Source: Actinophytocola gossypii (GTDB lineage: Bacteria > Actinomycetota > Actinomycetes > Mycobacteriales > Pseudonocardiaceae). From it: DNA of 64,000 nucleotides. Shown piece after piece: positions 1 to 8,100 of the stretch. The stretch is taken from contig NZ_JAFFZE010000009.1 of the NCBI RefSeq assembly GCF_025165815.1, positions 62,001 through 126,000 on the forward strand, read 5' to 3'. Each line of letters starts with the position of its first letter. Position 1 is the stretch's first letter. The notes below the pieces were generated by a model. The model made no database searches. It was not told the DNA's origin and saw nothing but the letters and a program-made list of their open reading frames with translations. The translations under genes were made by a program, and so were the position numbers.

Positions 1-72
1 CGCACGACAATGCCGCCCGGTGTGCCTGCTGGGAAGGCGGCACAGCGCATCACGGGTGAAAGGTTCCGCCTT

Positions 73-78
73 TATGGT
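73..78 (+). promoter_or_regulatory. putative -10 hexamer for leaderless LysR gene
   Basis: TATGGT lies exactly six nucleotides before the ATG at 85. No Shine-Dalgarno sequence precedes that ATG, so transcription probably starts at the start codon and the mRNA is leaderless. The same geometry recurs at several genes in this window. Inference from sequence only. Confidence 0.4.
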
Positions 79-84
79 GAACCG

Positions 85-975
85 ATGAGGGTCGAACGAG
101 CGCGCTACTTCCTGGCCGCCGTCGAGACCGGGTCGCTGCGGGCCGCGGCCGCCCGGTGCGGGGTCAGCCAGCCCACGGTCGGGCAGCAGCTCGCGCTGCT
201 CGAGGAGGAGCTCGACGTCGTCCTGCTCACCCGCAGCCGGCACGGGGTGCGGCCGACCCCGGCCGGCCAGGCCATCCTGGAGCCGCTGCGCAGGCTGGTC
301 GCGGCCGAGGACGACGTGCGCGAGTCGGCCATGGAGTCGAGCGGCACCTACCGCGGCCGGGTCCGGATCGGCGGCGTGTCGGTGACCGCGGCGACGATCG
401 TCGCGCCGGTCGTCGGGCAGCTCCGCGCGGACCACCCCGGGCTGCGGTTCACCGTCCACGAGGGACGCTCGGCCGACATCGAGGCCGCCGTGCTGGACGG
501 CGGGCTGGACCTCGGCGTGATCACCACCCCGCCCGGTCCGGCCACGGCCGGGCTGCACCGGCTACCGCTCGTCTCGGCCCCGCTCGGGATCTGCGTGCGC
601 ACCGACCACCCGCTCGCCGGCCGCGACCACGTGCACTGGCGCGACCTGGAGCCCTGGCCGATCGTCACGATGCGGACCGGCACCGTGCTGTGGGAGACGC
701 TGCACCGGCACGTCGCCGCTCCGGACGTCGTCGTCCAGGCCATGTCGGCGCGCACGGTCAAGGTGATGGTCGCCCAGGGCGCCGGCCTCGGCGTCCTCGC
801 CCGGTTCGACACCCCGGCCGACCTCCCCGGCCTGGTCTGGATCCCGATCCGCGACGCGGGCCCGGTCCAGCTGTGCCTGACCCAGCGCCAGGACAGCCAG
901 CCCTCGCGGTCCGCCCTCGTCGTCCGGCGGCTGATCCTCGCCAGGGCGGCCGAACTGGCGGATCCGGCCGACTGA
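85..975 (+). CDS. LysR-family transcriptional regulator
   Basis: A 296-residue protein of typical LysR length. Residues 1-60 form the winged helix-turn-helix (ARYFLAAVETGSLRAAA..SQPTVGQQLALLEEEL), the classic LysR DNA-binding signature. The remainder is a periplasmic-binding-protein-like effector domain containing GRVRIGG and a C-terminal MVAQGAGLGVLAR segment. An in-frame upstream start at 10 would add 25 unrelated residues. The ATG at 85 fits the family N-terminus and has a -10-like hexamer six nt upstream. LysR proteins usually regulate a divergent neighbour, but that gene would lie outside the left edge of the window, so target and effector are unknown. Confidence 0.9.
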   Translation: MRVERARYFLAAVETGSLRAAAARCGVSQPTVGQQLALLEEELDVVLLTRSRHGVRPTPAGQAILEPLRRLVAAEDDVRESAMESSGTYRGRVRIGGVSVTAATIVAPVVGQLRADHPGLRFTVHEGRSADIEAAVLDGGLDLGVITTPPGPATAGLHRLPLVSAPLGICVRTDHPLAGRDHVHWRDLEPWPIVTMRTGTVLWETLHRHVAAPDVVVQAMSARTVKVMVAQGAGLGVLARFDTPADLPGLVWIPIRDAGPVQLCLTQRQDSQPSRSALVVRRLILARAAELADPAD

Positions 976-1074
976 GAAGGCGTCCTTTCGCCGCGTGGTG
1001 GACACTCGGTATTGTTGTCGCCGTCCGTCGGTGGTCGGCACATCCCATTGCGCTGCACAACGGGAGGGAATCCT

Positions 1075-2163
1075 GTGGCCGTGGATCTGGAGGTTGCCGC
1101 ACGGACGACGAGTCGCGGGCTGGTCGTGCTGGTCGATGGCGACCTGACCGGGCTGGACACCGACGACGCCGCGGTGCGTGACGCCGTGTCCGAGGTACCG
1201 GCGGCCGGGCTCGTGGTGTTCGACCTCACCAAGGTCCGGCTGCTCACCGCCGCCGGCGTGCACACGTTGCTGTCGGCCATCACTCCGCTGCGGGCCCGTG
1301 GCGTGCGCTGCCGCATCGCGGTCGACCCGGACAGTCCGACCGCGACCGTGCTGGCGGCCGCGGGGATGCCGGCCACCGTGAGCGTCCTGGACACCGTCGA
1401 CGAAGCGCTGACGCGGGAGGAACAGCCGGTCGCGACGAACGACGTGGGGCTGCTCGCCACCGAACTCGCCTCGCTGACCAGGGCACTGGTCGACGCCACC
1501 ACGGTCGGTGCGGTGCTGCGCCGGATCGTGACCGCGACCACCGTCATCGTGCCGGGCGCCGACCTGGTCAGCTTCACCCTGCGGGACCCGGGCGGCGGGT
1601 TCTTCACCCCGACCGGAACCGATCCGGTCGCCAGCGCGTTGGACGAGGTCCAGTACGAGACCGGAGCCGGTCCCTGCGTCGACGCGGCCCGCCTGGACGG
1701 TCCCGCCTACGCCGCCAGCGACGACCTGGCGACCGAGCTCCGATGGCCCACGTTCGCCGCGGCCGCCACCGGCCACGGGTTCGCCGCCGTGCTCTCGACC
1801 GACCTGCTGGCCCACGACCGGCCGCCCGGGCCCGGCGGAGCGCTGAACATCTACTCCCACCAACGCGGCGGGATCAGCACCGACGACCGGTACACCGCAC
1901 TGCTCCTGGCCAGCCACGCCGCGCTCGCGCTGGCCCACGTGACGGCAGCCGAGCTGGCCTCGCTGCAACGCCAGCAACTGCTCAGGGCGGTCGAGACCCG
2001 CGACGTCATCGGCCAGGCCAAGGGCATCCTCATGGCCAGGCAGGGCCTGACCGCCGACGAGGCGTTCGACCTGCTCCGCCGTACCTCGCAGGACCTCAAC
2101 GTCAAACTGGTCGACCTCGCCCGCACCCTGGCCGAACACCCGGACGGGCTCGTCGCCCCCTGA
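1075..2163 (+). CDS. STAS-GAF-ANTAR regulatory protein
   Basis: A 362-residue protein that starts at GTG 1075 behind GGGAGG at 1062-1067. Three domains are visible: an N-terminal STAS fold (about 1-110, hydrophobic strands with DLTKVRLLTAAGVHTLL), a central GAF sensor (about 130-280, YETGAGPCVDAAR), and a C-terminal ANTAR domain (about 300-355, AVETRDVIGQAKGILMARQG). ANTAR domains bind paired RNA hairpins and prevent transcription termination, so the protein probably works at the RNA level in response to a GAF ligand or STAS partner. At the position where anti-sigma-factor antagonists carry the phosphorylated Ser (D-S/S-S-G), this protein has T-A-A-G, so classical phospho-switching is unlikely. 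Targets are unknown; it is a single gene convergent with ddl. Confidence 0.85.
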   Translation: MAVDLEVAARTTSRGLVVLVDGDLTGLDTDDAAVRDAVSEVPAAGLVVFDLTKVRLLTAAGVHTLLSAITPLRARGVRCRIAVDPDSPTATVLAAAGMPATVSVLDTVDEALTREEQPVATNDVGLLATELASLTRALVDATTVGAVLRRIVTATTVIVPGADLVSFTLRDPGGGFFTPTGTDPVASALDEVQYETGAGPCVDAARLDGPAYAASDDLATELRWPTFAAAATGHGFAAVLSTDLLAHDRPPGPGGALNIYSHQRGGISTDDRYTALLLASHAALALAHVTAAELASLQRQQLLRAVETRDVIGQAKGILMARQGLTADEAFDLLRRTSQDLNVKLVDLARTLAEHPDGLVAP

Positions 2164-2173
2164 CCAGCGCCGA

Positions 2174-3271
2174 CTACCGGGAGTCCGCGACCAGATCCGC
2201 CGGGCGGGCACTCGGGTGCGTGGCGCGCGCGGTGTCGATCAACACGTCGAGCAGCTGGCCGTACTCCAGGCCGGCCGCCCGCCACATCCTCGGGTACTGG
2301 GACGCACTGGTGAAACCGGGGAACGTGTTGACCTCGTTGACGACCCGGCTGCCGTCCGCACGCAGGAAGAAGTCGACCCGGAGGAGCCCGGTGCACTCCA
2401 GCGCGCGGAACAGCCGCAGCGCGTCGCGGCCGATGGCCTCGGTGGCCGCAGGGTCGATCGCGGCCGGGATGTCGAACACGGTGCTGGTGTCGGCGTACTT
2501 GGCCTCGTAGTCGAAGAACGTGTGCTCACCGGAGGGCAGGATCTCCATCGGCGGGCTCACCGCCAGGGTGCCGTCCGGCCGTTCCAGGACGCCGATGTCG
2601 ATCTCCCGGCCGGTGACGGCCGACTCCACCAGGACCTTCTCGTCGCTCTCCCGCGCCAGGGCCACGGCCGCGGGCAGGTCTGCCCAGTCGTCCACCCTGG
2701 ACACCCCGATGCTGGAGCCCTCGCGGCAGGGCTTGACGAACACCGGCAGTCCCAACCGGACGCGGTCGGCCGCCGCGACGTCGTGCTGTCCCCGGCGCAG
2801 CACGACCCCGTCGGCGACCTCCAGCCCCACCCCGGCCGCGATCTTCTTCGTGTACTCCTTGTCCATGCTCAGCGCGCTGGCCGCGACGCCGTTGCCGACG
2901 TACGGGATCCCCAGCCCCTCCAGCAGCGACTGCACGGTGCCGTCCTCGCCGAACGGCCCGTGCAGCGCGGGGAACACCACGTCGCAGGCCACGAGCTCGT
3001 GCATCGTGGCGAGCACGCTCCCCGCCGGCGTGCTGTCGCCGGTCGCCGGAAATCCGTTCCGCTGCCAGTGCAGCACCGCCTCGGTGGTCGGCAGCTCCGG
3101 AATGGCCGGGGCGGTGGCCCAGACGCCGTCCCGGCCGATCCGGACCGGCAGGACCTCGTACCGCCGCCGGTCGAGGTTGGTCAGGATGCTGGCCGCCGAC
3201 CGGCACGAGACCTCGTGTTCACCGCTGCGCCCGCCGAACAGGACGGCGAGCCGGATCTTCGGTTCAGGCAC
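2174..3271 (-). CDS. ddl: D-alanine--D-alanine ligase
   Basis: A 365-residue ATP-grasp enzyme that joins two D-alanines for the peptidoglycan stem peptide. It opens with LAVLFGGRSGEHEVS, the Ddl N-terminal signature, and has FVKPCREGSSIGVS, EIDIGVLE and VNEVNTFPGFTSASQYP in the expected order. The omega-loop reads DYEAKY; the final Tyr corresponds to the residue associated with D-Ala rather than D-lactate acceptors, so a vancomycin-resistance-type ligase is not indicated. It starts at GTG 3271, overlapping the end of alr by 8 nt, with GAGGAGG six bases upstream inside alr. Alr and Ddl thus form a two-gene operon making and joining D-Ala. Confidence 0.95.
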   Translation of the reverse strand: MPEPKIRLAVLFGGRSGEHEVSCRSAASILTNLDRRRYEVLPVRIGRDGVWATAPAIPELPTTEAVLHWQRNGFPATGDSTPAGSVLATMHELVACDVVFPALHGPFGEDGTVQSLLEGLGIPYVGNGVAASALSMDKEYTKKIAAGVGLEVADGVVLRRGQHDVAAADRVRLGLPVFVKPCREGSSIGVSRVDDWADLPAAVALARESDEKVLVESAVTGREIDIGVLERPDGTLAVSPPMEILPSGEHTFFDYEAKYADTSTVFDIPAAIDPAATEAIGRDALRLFRALECTGLLRVDFFLRADGSRVVNEVNTFPGFTSASQYPRMWRAAGLEYGQLLDVLIDTARATHPSARPADLVADSR

Positions 3272-4418
3272 GTGAGGCCTCCTCGACCGCGGGCACCTCG
3301 GCGTAGTGGCGGGCCACCCGGGGGCCGACGCCGGTCAGGATCTCGTGCGGAACTGTGCCCGCCCAGCCGGCCCACTCGGCCACCGTCGGTTCCCCTTCCG
3401 TACCCGGCCCGAACACGACGACCTCGTCGCCTGCCCGGGCGGTGTCGTCGCCGAGGTCGACGACGAACTGGTCCATGGCGATCCGGCCGGCGACCGGATA
3501 CCTGCGGCCGGCGATCGACACCTCGGCCCGCCCGGCCGCCGCCCAGGGCAGGCCGTCCGCGTAGCCCAGCGGCACCAGCGCCAGCGTGCTGTCACGTTTG
3601 GTGACGTAGTCGTGCTCGTAGGACACGCCGCTGCCCGCCGGCACCCGCTTGACGAGGATCAGGCGCGCCCGCAGCGTCATCGCGCCGCGCAGCCCGAAGA
3701 CCCGCAGCGGGTCCGGCTCCACCCCGTAGAGCCCGATGCCCGGGCGGACGATCTCGTAGTGCGTGTCCGGCGCGGCGAGGGTCGCCACCGAGTTCGCCAC
3801 GTGGCGGACCTCCGGCCGCAGCCCGGCGCCCCGCGCGACCGCCACCGACTCGTCGAAGAGCCGGATCTGCGCGCGGAGCGTGCCGGCGGCCGGATCCGTC
3901 CCGTTGACAAGGTGCGACCAGACACCGCGCACCCGCACGTACCCGGCCGTCTCCAGCGCGGCGGCCAGTTCCACCAGCTCCCGCCACTCCTCCGGCCGTG
4001 CGCCGTTGCGGTGCAACCCGGTGTCCGCCTTCAGGTGCACCGCGGCGGTGGTGCCCAGCCGGGCGGCGCTCGCGGCGACCGCGCGCAGGTGGTCCGAGGA
4101 GGACACCGACAGGTCGATCTCGGCGAGCAGGGCCTCCCCGAAGTCCTCGTCCGGGCTGTGCATCCAGCTCAGGATCGGGGCGGAGACACCACCGGCGCGC
4201 AGGTGCAGCGCCTCGGCGGTGGTCGTCACGCCGAGCCAGGTCGCGCCGGACGCGAGCGCGGTGGTCGCCACCCGCACCGCGCCGTGACCGAACCCGTCGG
4301 CCTTGACGACCGCCATCACCTGGGCCGTGGTGCGTCCGGCGAACAGCGCCGTGTTGTGGGCGATCGCCTCCAGGTCCACGACGGCGCGCGCGTGCGGCGT
4401 GGCGATGGGCGTCGCCAC
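3264..4418 (-). CDS. alr: alanine racemase
   Basis: A PLP-dependent racemase converting L-Ala to D-Ala. The PLP-lysine motif AVVKADGFGHG follows AVVDLEAIAHN near the N-terminus. The catalytic Tyr region (GVSYEHDYVTKRDS) and the C-terminal GRIAMDQFVVDLG are present. GTG 4418 was chosen because GGAGA sits five bases upstream and the protein then has the family length (384 residues). The frame stays open up to an ATG at 4532, but that would add 38 Arg-rich residues unlike the family. It is translationally coupled to ddl. The roughly 200 bases to the divergent acyltransferase gene should hold both promoters. Confidence 0.93.
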   Translation of the reverse strand: MATPIATPHARAVVDLEAIAHNTALFAGRTTAQVMAVVKADGFGHGAVRVATTALASGATWLGVTTTAEALHLRAGGVSAPILSWMHSPDEDFGEALLAEIDLSVSSSDHLRAVAASAARLGTTAAVHLKADTGLHRNGARPEEWRELVELAAALETAGYVRVRGVWSHLVNGTDPAAGTLRAQIRLFDESVAVARGAGLRPEVRHVANSVATLAAPDTHYEIVRPGIGLYGVEPDPLRVFGLRGAMTLRARLILVKRVPAGSGVSYEHDYVTKRDSTLALVPLGYADGLPWAAAGRAEVSIAGRRYPVAGRIAMDQFVVDLGDDTARAGDEVVVFGPGTEGEPTVAEWAGWAGTVPHEILTGVGPRVARHYAEVPAVEEASRA

Positions 4419-4627
4419 GACTGTCTCCGAGAACACCGTCCCGATGATTCGGTCACCGCGGGCCCGCGCGTCGGTGATCGGCCGGCACTGTGCCCGAAAG
4501 GTCAGTGGGCGAGGTACGAACGGGCCATCCACGGCCGAACCACGGCCGCGCGCGCCGCGCTTCTGGCTGGCTTTCGATCGGGGACTTGACCCGGGGACTG
4601 CCGACAGCGACGCGATGAGAGGCCGCC

Positions 4628-5722
4628 GTGGACGACGGACGTGTGGGCGCCGGCACCTTCAGCGGAGACCTTCACGAACCGGTCCGGCCGAAGGAACGGC
4701 TGGCCTGGGCGGACGTCGCCAAGGGCGCGTGCATCGTGCTCGTCGTGCTGTGGCACGTCATCGCGAAGGACTACCTGCAGATCGACTGGCGGAGCTCGAC
4801 CCCGCTGCCCGGCGCGTGGGGCACCGTCGGCGAACAGCTCCTGCCGCTGCGGATGCCGCTGTTCTTCGCCATCTCCGGCTTCTTCGCCGCCAACGCGGTC
4901 CGGCGACCGTGGCGGGTCGTCGGCCGGTCCAAGGTGGCCAAGTTCCTGTACCTGTACGGACTGTGGCTGTGCGTGCACACCCTGCTGCTCTCCTTCGCCC
5001 CTGACTTCGACACCGCGCGCGCCACCGGGGTACTGCACTTCCTGGAGCAGCTCACCATCACCCCGTCCAACCTGTGGTACCTGCAGGCACTGGCCGTCTA
5101 CTTCGTGCTGACCAAACTGACGCTGCGGATCCCGCCGGCGGTGATGATCGGAGCGGCGTTCCTGCTGTCCGCGACCGCCGCAGCCGAACTGGTCGCCACC
5201 CCGGGCGACCGCGGCGGCATGTACCAGAACCTGGTGTTCTTCCTCGTCGGCCTGCACGGCAAGCCGATCGTCGCCCGGGTGGCGCGGACGGCGAGCTGGG
5301 CGCGGTTCTTCGCCGTGGCCGTGCCCTACCTCGGCGTCCTCGCGGTCATCCAGTACCTCGGCGCCAGGACCTGGTTCGGCCTGTGGCCCTCGGTCAGCCT
5401 CGTCGCCGTGTTCCTCGGCGTGACCCTGGCCAGCCTGGCCACCCGCTGGGCGGCGCTGACCAGGAGCCTGACCGACATCGGCCGGCAGACCCTGCCGATC
5501 TACGTCGTGCACATGCCGCTGCTGGCCCTGCTGCACGTGGCCCTGGTCGGTCCGATGTCGAACGCCGGCGCCGCGGTGCAACTGGTGATCGCGGTCGTCG
5601 AGCCCGCCGTGATGACCGCCGTCGTGGTCGCGGTCTGTCTACTGCTGTACCGGGTCCTGCCCAACCGGTGGCTCTTCGACCTCCCGGCCCTACGCCGATC
5701 GGCCCCTGCCCGTGTCAGATGA
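4628..5722 (+). CDS. membrane acyltransferase, acyltransferase-3 family
   Basis: A 364-residue polytopic membrane protein. After a soluble 25-residue N-terminus it shows the acyltransferase-3 signature (RLAWADVAKGACIVLVVLWHV), then FFAISGFFAANAV and about ten hydrophobic segments, including a late LTDIGRQTLPIYVVHMPLL, which is typical of the family. Such enzymes O-acylate (often acetylate or succinylate) extracellular sugars or lipids; the actual substrate cannot be read from sequence. It starts at GTG 4628 with GAGAGG upstream. It is divergent from alr and tail-overlaps the LuxR-type gene by 8 nt. Confidence 0.85.
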   Translation: MDDGRVGAGTFSGDLHEPVRPKERLAWADVAKGACIVLVVLWHVIAKDYLQIDWRSSTPLPGAWGTVGEQLLPLRMPLFFAISGFFAANAVRRPWRVVGRSKVAKFLYLYGLWLCVHTLLLSFAPDFDTARATGVLHFLEQLTITPSNLWYLQALAVYFVLTKLTLRIPPAVMIGAAFLLSATAAAELVATPGDRGGMYQNLVFFLVGLHGKPIVARVARTASWARFFAVAVPYLGVLAVIQYLGARTWFGLWPSVSLVAVFLGVTLASLATRWAALTRSLTDIGRQTLPIYVVHMPLLALLHVALVGPMSNAGAAVQLVIAVVEPAVMTAVVVAVCLLLYRVLPNRWLFDLPALRRSAPARVR

Positions 5723-6368
5723 CGCCGGCACGCATGGCGTACGCGACCGCGTGCGGGCGGTTCCGCAGCCGCAGCCTGCTGGTCATGCCGTGGATGATGT
5801 TCTTGACGGTGCGCTCCGAGTAGCAGAGCCGCTGGGCGATCTCGCCGGTGTCGAACCCCTCGGACATCAGCCGCAGCACCTCGACCTCCCGGGGGCTCAG
5901 GCCGCCGGTCTCGAGCCGTCGTGGCGGGACGCCGTCCTTCCGCAGCTCGTCGATCCGGCCGCGCAGCTCGCCGGGCAGGTCCGACGGCGCCGCGGCTGTC
6001 CCGGTCGTCCTCCGCGCCGCCGCGACGATGCTCCTGGCCAGCCGCTCGTCCATCGCCGAGTCCCGTGGCAGCACGGCCGTGACCCTGGCCTCCACCGCGG
6101 CGAGCAGGTCGGCCTCGCTGACCTCGTCGACCAGCAGGACGGCGGCCTGGTCGCCCGCGCGCAGCTCGGCGAGCGCCCCGGGGGTGACCCGCGCCGGAGC
6201 GAGGACCACCACGTCGGCGTCCCGCCGCTGGTCCGGCGGCAGCAACTCGACGTCCCTGCGGGTCTCCAGGTACCGGCTGATGCCGACGTGGGTGAACACG
6301 TCGGAGGCGTGGACGGCGACCCGCACCGGCCCCCGCGTGCCGATCTCGTCGCACAGCACTGACGGCAT
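5715..6368 (-). CDS. LuxR-type regulator with degenerate receiver domain (copy 1)
   Basis: A 217-residue protein. The C-terminal 65 residues are a LuxR/GerE helix-turn-helix (GGLSPREVEVLRLMSEGFDTGEIAQRL..SERTVKNIIHGMTSRL). The N-terminal 120 residues look like a receiver fold, but the paired acidic residues are replaced (VAVHASDVFTHVGI) and no clear phospho-acceptor Asp (as in DVVLMD) is found where DADVVVLAPARV sits, so normal phosphorelay control is doubtful. No Shine-Dalgarno is seen. TATGTT lies exactly six bases before the ATG, suggesting a leaderless transcript. A close paralogue follows at 6477-7106 on the same strand. Confidence 0.85.
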   Translation of the reverse strand: MPSVLCDEIGTRGPVRVAVHASDVFTHVGISRYLETRRDVELLPPDQRRDADVVVLAPARVTPGALAELRAGDQAAVLLVDEVSEADLLAAVEARVTAVLPRDSAMDERLARSIVAAARRTTGTAAAPSDLPGELRGRIDELRKDGVPPRRLETGGLSPREVEVLRLMSEGFDTGEIAQRLCYSERTVKNIIHGMTSRLRLRNRPHAVAYAMRAGVI

Positions 6369-6476
6369 ACGGGAAACATACGGAACTCGGCCGAACGGCC
6401 AGTCAGGCTCCTCCCACGGTAGGAGGCGCGTTCGCCATCTGGTCCCGCCGGCCCAGCGTCCGCGTCACCGAGGAGG

Positions 6477-7106
6477 TCAGATCAACCCGAGCCGGATGGC
6501 GTAGGCGATGGCGTGGCTCCGGTTGCGCAGCCCGAGGCGGCTCAGCAGCCCCTGCAGGATGTTCTTCACCGTCTGCTCCGAATAGGACAGTTCGCGGGCG
6601 ATCTGCCCGGTGTCCAGTCCGTCGGCGATGTGGCGGAGCACGTCGGCCTCCCGGCTGGACAGGCCGGTGAAGGTGAGCTGCCTCGGCGCGAGGACGTCCC
6701 GGTGCAGCTGGGACAGTCCGCGCAGCAGCGTGCCGAGGTGTTCGGGCGGGAGGTCGCCGTGGCCGCGGCGGGCGTCCCCGATGGCGCGCAACAGTCGCAG
6801 GGTGGTCGCCTCGTGCTCGGGTACCAGCACCGCCAGCCCGCACCCGATGGCGGTCCACAGGTCCGCCTGGCGCGGCTCGCTCGCGACCAGCACCAGCCGT
6901 CTCGACGACGACTCCGGCAGGTCACGCAGGGCGGACACGCCCACCGCGACCACCACCTCGGCGTCGCCGAGGTCGTCGACGAGTTCGATGCCCGGCTTGT
7001 CCCGCAGCTCGCTGCGCATGCCGGCGTGGATGAGCGGATCCACGGCCAGCACCGACACGCGGGTGGTCCGGTGTCGTCGCGGCTGCCCCGTGACCTCGAC
7101 TGCCAT
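6477..7106 (-). CDS. LuxR-type regulator with degenerate receiver domain (copy 2)
   Basis: A 209-residue paralogue of the neighbouring regulator, with the same layout: a pseudo-receiver (VLAVDPLIHAGMRSEL, no second Asp, DAEVVVAVGVSAL in place of the phosphorylation strand) and a C-terminal LuxR helix-turn-helix (FTGLSSREADVLRHIADGLDTGQIARELSYSEQTVKNILQGLLSRLGL). The two proteins share the terminal pattern RNR-HA-AYA-R-G-I, so they arose by tandem duplication. The 108-base gap between them contains no other gene. Regulators of this sort often sit beside development or antibiotic loci, but no target is evident here. Confidence 0.85.
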   Translation of the reverse strand: MAVEVTGQPRRHRTTRVSVLAVDPLIHAGMRSELRDKPGIELVDDLGDAEVVVAVGVSALRDLPESSSRRLVLVASEPRQADLWTAIGCGLAVLVPEHEATTLRLLRAIGDARRGHGDLPPEHLGTLLRGLSQLHRDVLAPRQLTFTGLSSREADVLRHIADGLDTGQIARELSYSEQTVKNILQGLLSRLGLRNRSHAIAYAIRLGLI

Positions 7107-7197
7107 GACGTCAGGAAACCAAGCTCCGGCGGCGAGCGCCAGGAACGGCGTTCCTCGTCACGTCGCGGCGGGCAGCGGGAGGACGGCCAGCGGCACG

Positions 7198-7295
7198 TGG
7201 TGTTGGCCGGCGTGGATGTCGCGGTCGCGGAGACCGCCCTGCGCCACCGGCCCGACGACGCCCGCGTCGGCCTGGTCGAGCTGCTCTCCAGCTAG
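7198..7295 (+). other. possible small ORF or gene remnant
   Basis: Between the LuxR-type gene and the DinB gene (7107-7357) one frame reads about 32 codons from GTG 7198 to TAG 7295, with almost every third codon position G or C, as in real genes of this genome. The peptide (ending DDARVGLVELLSS) resembles nothing I can name. A GGGAGGA lies too far upstream to be a good ribosome site. It could be the decayed 3' end of a lost gene. Confidence 0.2.
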
Positions 7296-7357
7296 CCGGT
7301 TGCCACTCCGGCAACTTTCCGTGCGGTCCACGGCGACGTGCCCCGAAGGTGGAGCGC

Positions 7358-7867
7358 ATGAGCAGCCACCAGACCCGCCCGGCGAGCCGGAAACGCGACA
7401 CCGGACCGCCGTCCACCGGCCCCGGCGAGAAGGACGTGCTCGCCGGCTTCCTCGACTACCTGCGCGACGCCGTCGCGGCCAAGGCCGAGGGCGTCCCGCG
7501 GGAACGGGCCTTCGCCCCCGGCGTCCCGTCCGGCACGAACCTGCTCGGCCTGGTCCGGCATCTCACCCACGTGGAACGACACTGGCTGCTCGGCCACCAG
7601 GTCACCGACTGGCGGGCCACCTTCCACCCCACCCCCGGCGACACGCCCGAGTCGGTCCTCGCCGCCTACCGCGCGACCGTCACCGAGGCGAACGCCGAGA
7701 TCGCGACCTGGACCGACCTCGCCGCACCGGGTCCCCGCCCACCGAAACGCGGCGCCCGGCCGCCGTCCCGCCGCTGGACCCTGACCCACCTGATCGAGGA
7801 GACCGCCCGCCACGCCGGCCACGCCGACATCCTCCGCGAGCTCGTCGACGGCGCCACCGGCCGCTGA
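7358..7867 (+). CDS. DinB/DUF664 family protein
   Basis: A 169-residue four-helix-bundle protein of the DinB superfamily (DUF664 type, related to mycothiol-dependent enzymes). The metal-site histidine pattern is visible: H in LVRHLTHVERHWL and the late LIEETARHAGHADILRELVDG, the hallmark of this family. Such proteins are usually metal-dependent hydrolases or transferases with mycothiol or bacillithiol; the substrate here is unknown. ATG 7358 was chosen because GGTGGAG lies four bases upstream; GTG 7349 in frame is an alternative adding three residues. A strong hairpin follows the gene. Confidence 0.85.
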   Translation: MSSHQTRPASRKRDTGPPSTGPGEKDVLAGFLDYLRDAVAAKAEGVPRERAFAPGVPSGTNLLGLVRHLTHVERHWLLGHQVTDWRATFHPTPGDTPESVLAAYRATVTEANAEIATWTDLAAPGPRPPKRGARPPSRRWTLTHLIEETARHAGHADILRELVDGATGR

Positions 7868-7879
7868 CCGCATGCGAAA

Positions 7880-7910
7880 GGCCCCCACCGCGCCGAGCGC
7901 GATGGGGGCC
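7880..7910. terminator. bidirectional hairpin terminator
   Basis: GGCCCCCA and TGGGGGCC form the outer stem and CGCGC/GCGCG the inner stem, around a short loop. The hairpin lies between the 3' ends of the DinB gene (+) and tRNA-Val (-). There is no strong U-tract on either side, as is common in high-GC actinomycetes. Confidence 0.6.
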
Positions 7911-7916
7911 TGTGCG

Positions 7917-7988
7917 TGGGCGATACTGGGATCGAACCAGTGACCTTTCCGGTGTGAGCGGAACGCTCTCCCGCTGAGCTAATCGCCC
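7917..7988 (-). tRNA. tRNA-Val (anticodon CAC)
   Basis: Read on the minus strand it begins GGGCGATTAGCTCAGCGGGA and folds as a complete cloverleaf. The acceptor stem GGGCGAT pairs with ATCGCCC, the D arm contains GCTC..GAGC, the anticodon stem TTCCG/CGGAA carries loop CTCACAC with CAC at positions 34-36, and the T arm contains GGTTCGATCC. The discriminator base is A and CCA is not encoded. Confidence 0.95.
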
Positions 7989-8100
7989 CTCGCGGAATGA
8001 GAGAACAGTACCGGACCCCGTCCGCGCGCGTGCACCCGGGTCGGACGACGCGGGGCCCCGCCGGCGGTACCGGCGAGACCCCGCGTTCCGACGTGCCGGC

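Noticed and set aside
348-2211. Long minus-strand open frames over the LysR and ANTAR genes
   Set aside because: They have no family similarity and are rich in Arg, Gly and Ser, as expected for the antisense of GC-rich genes.
2174-3271. Possible D-Ala-D-Lac ligase (vancomycin resistance) from the Phe in the omega-loop TFFDYEAKY
   Set aside because: The residue that separates D-Ala from D-Lac ligases is the final Tyr of EAKY, which is retained; the Phe lies earlier in the loop, at a position where Tyr or Phe is common.
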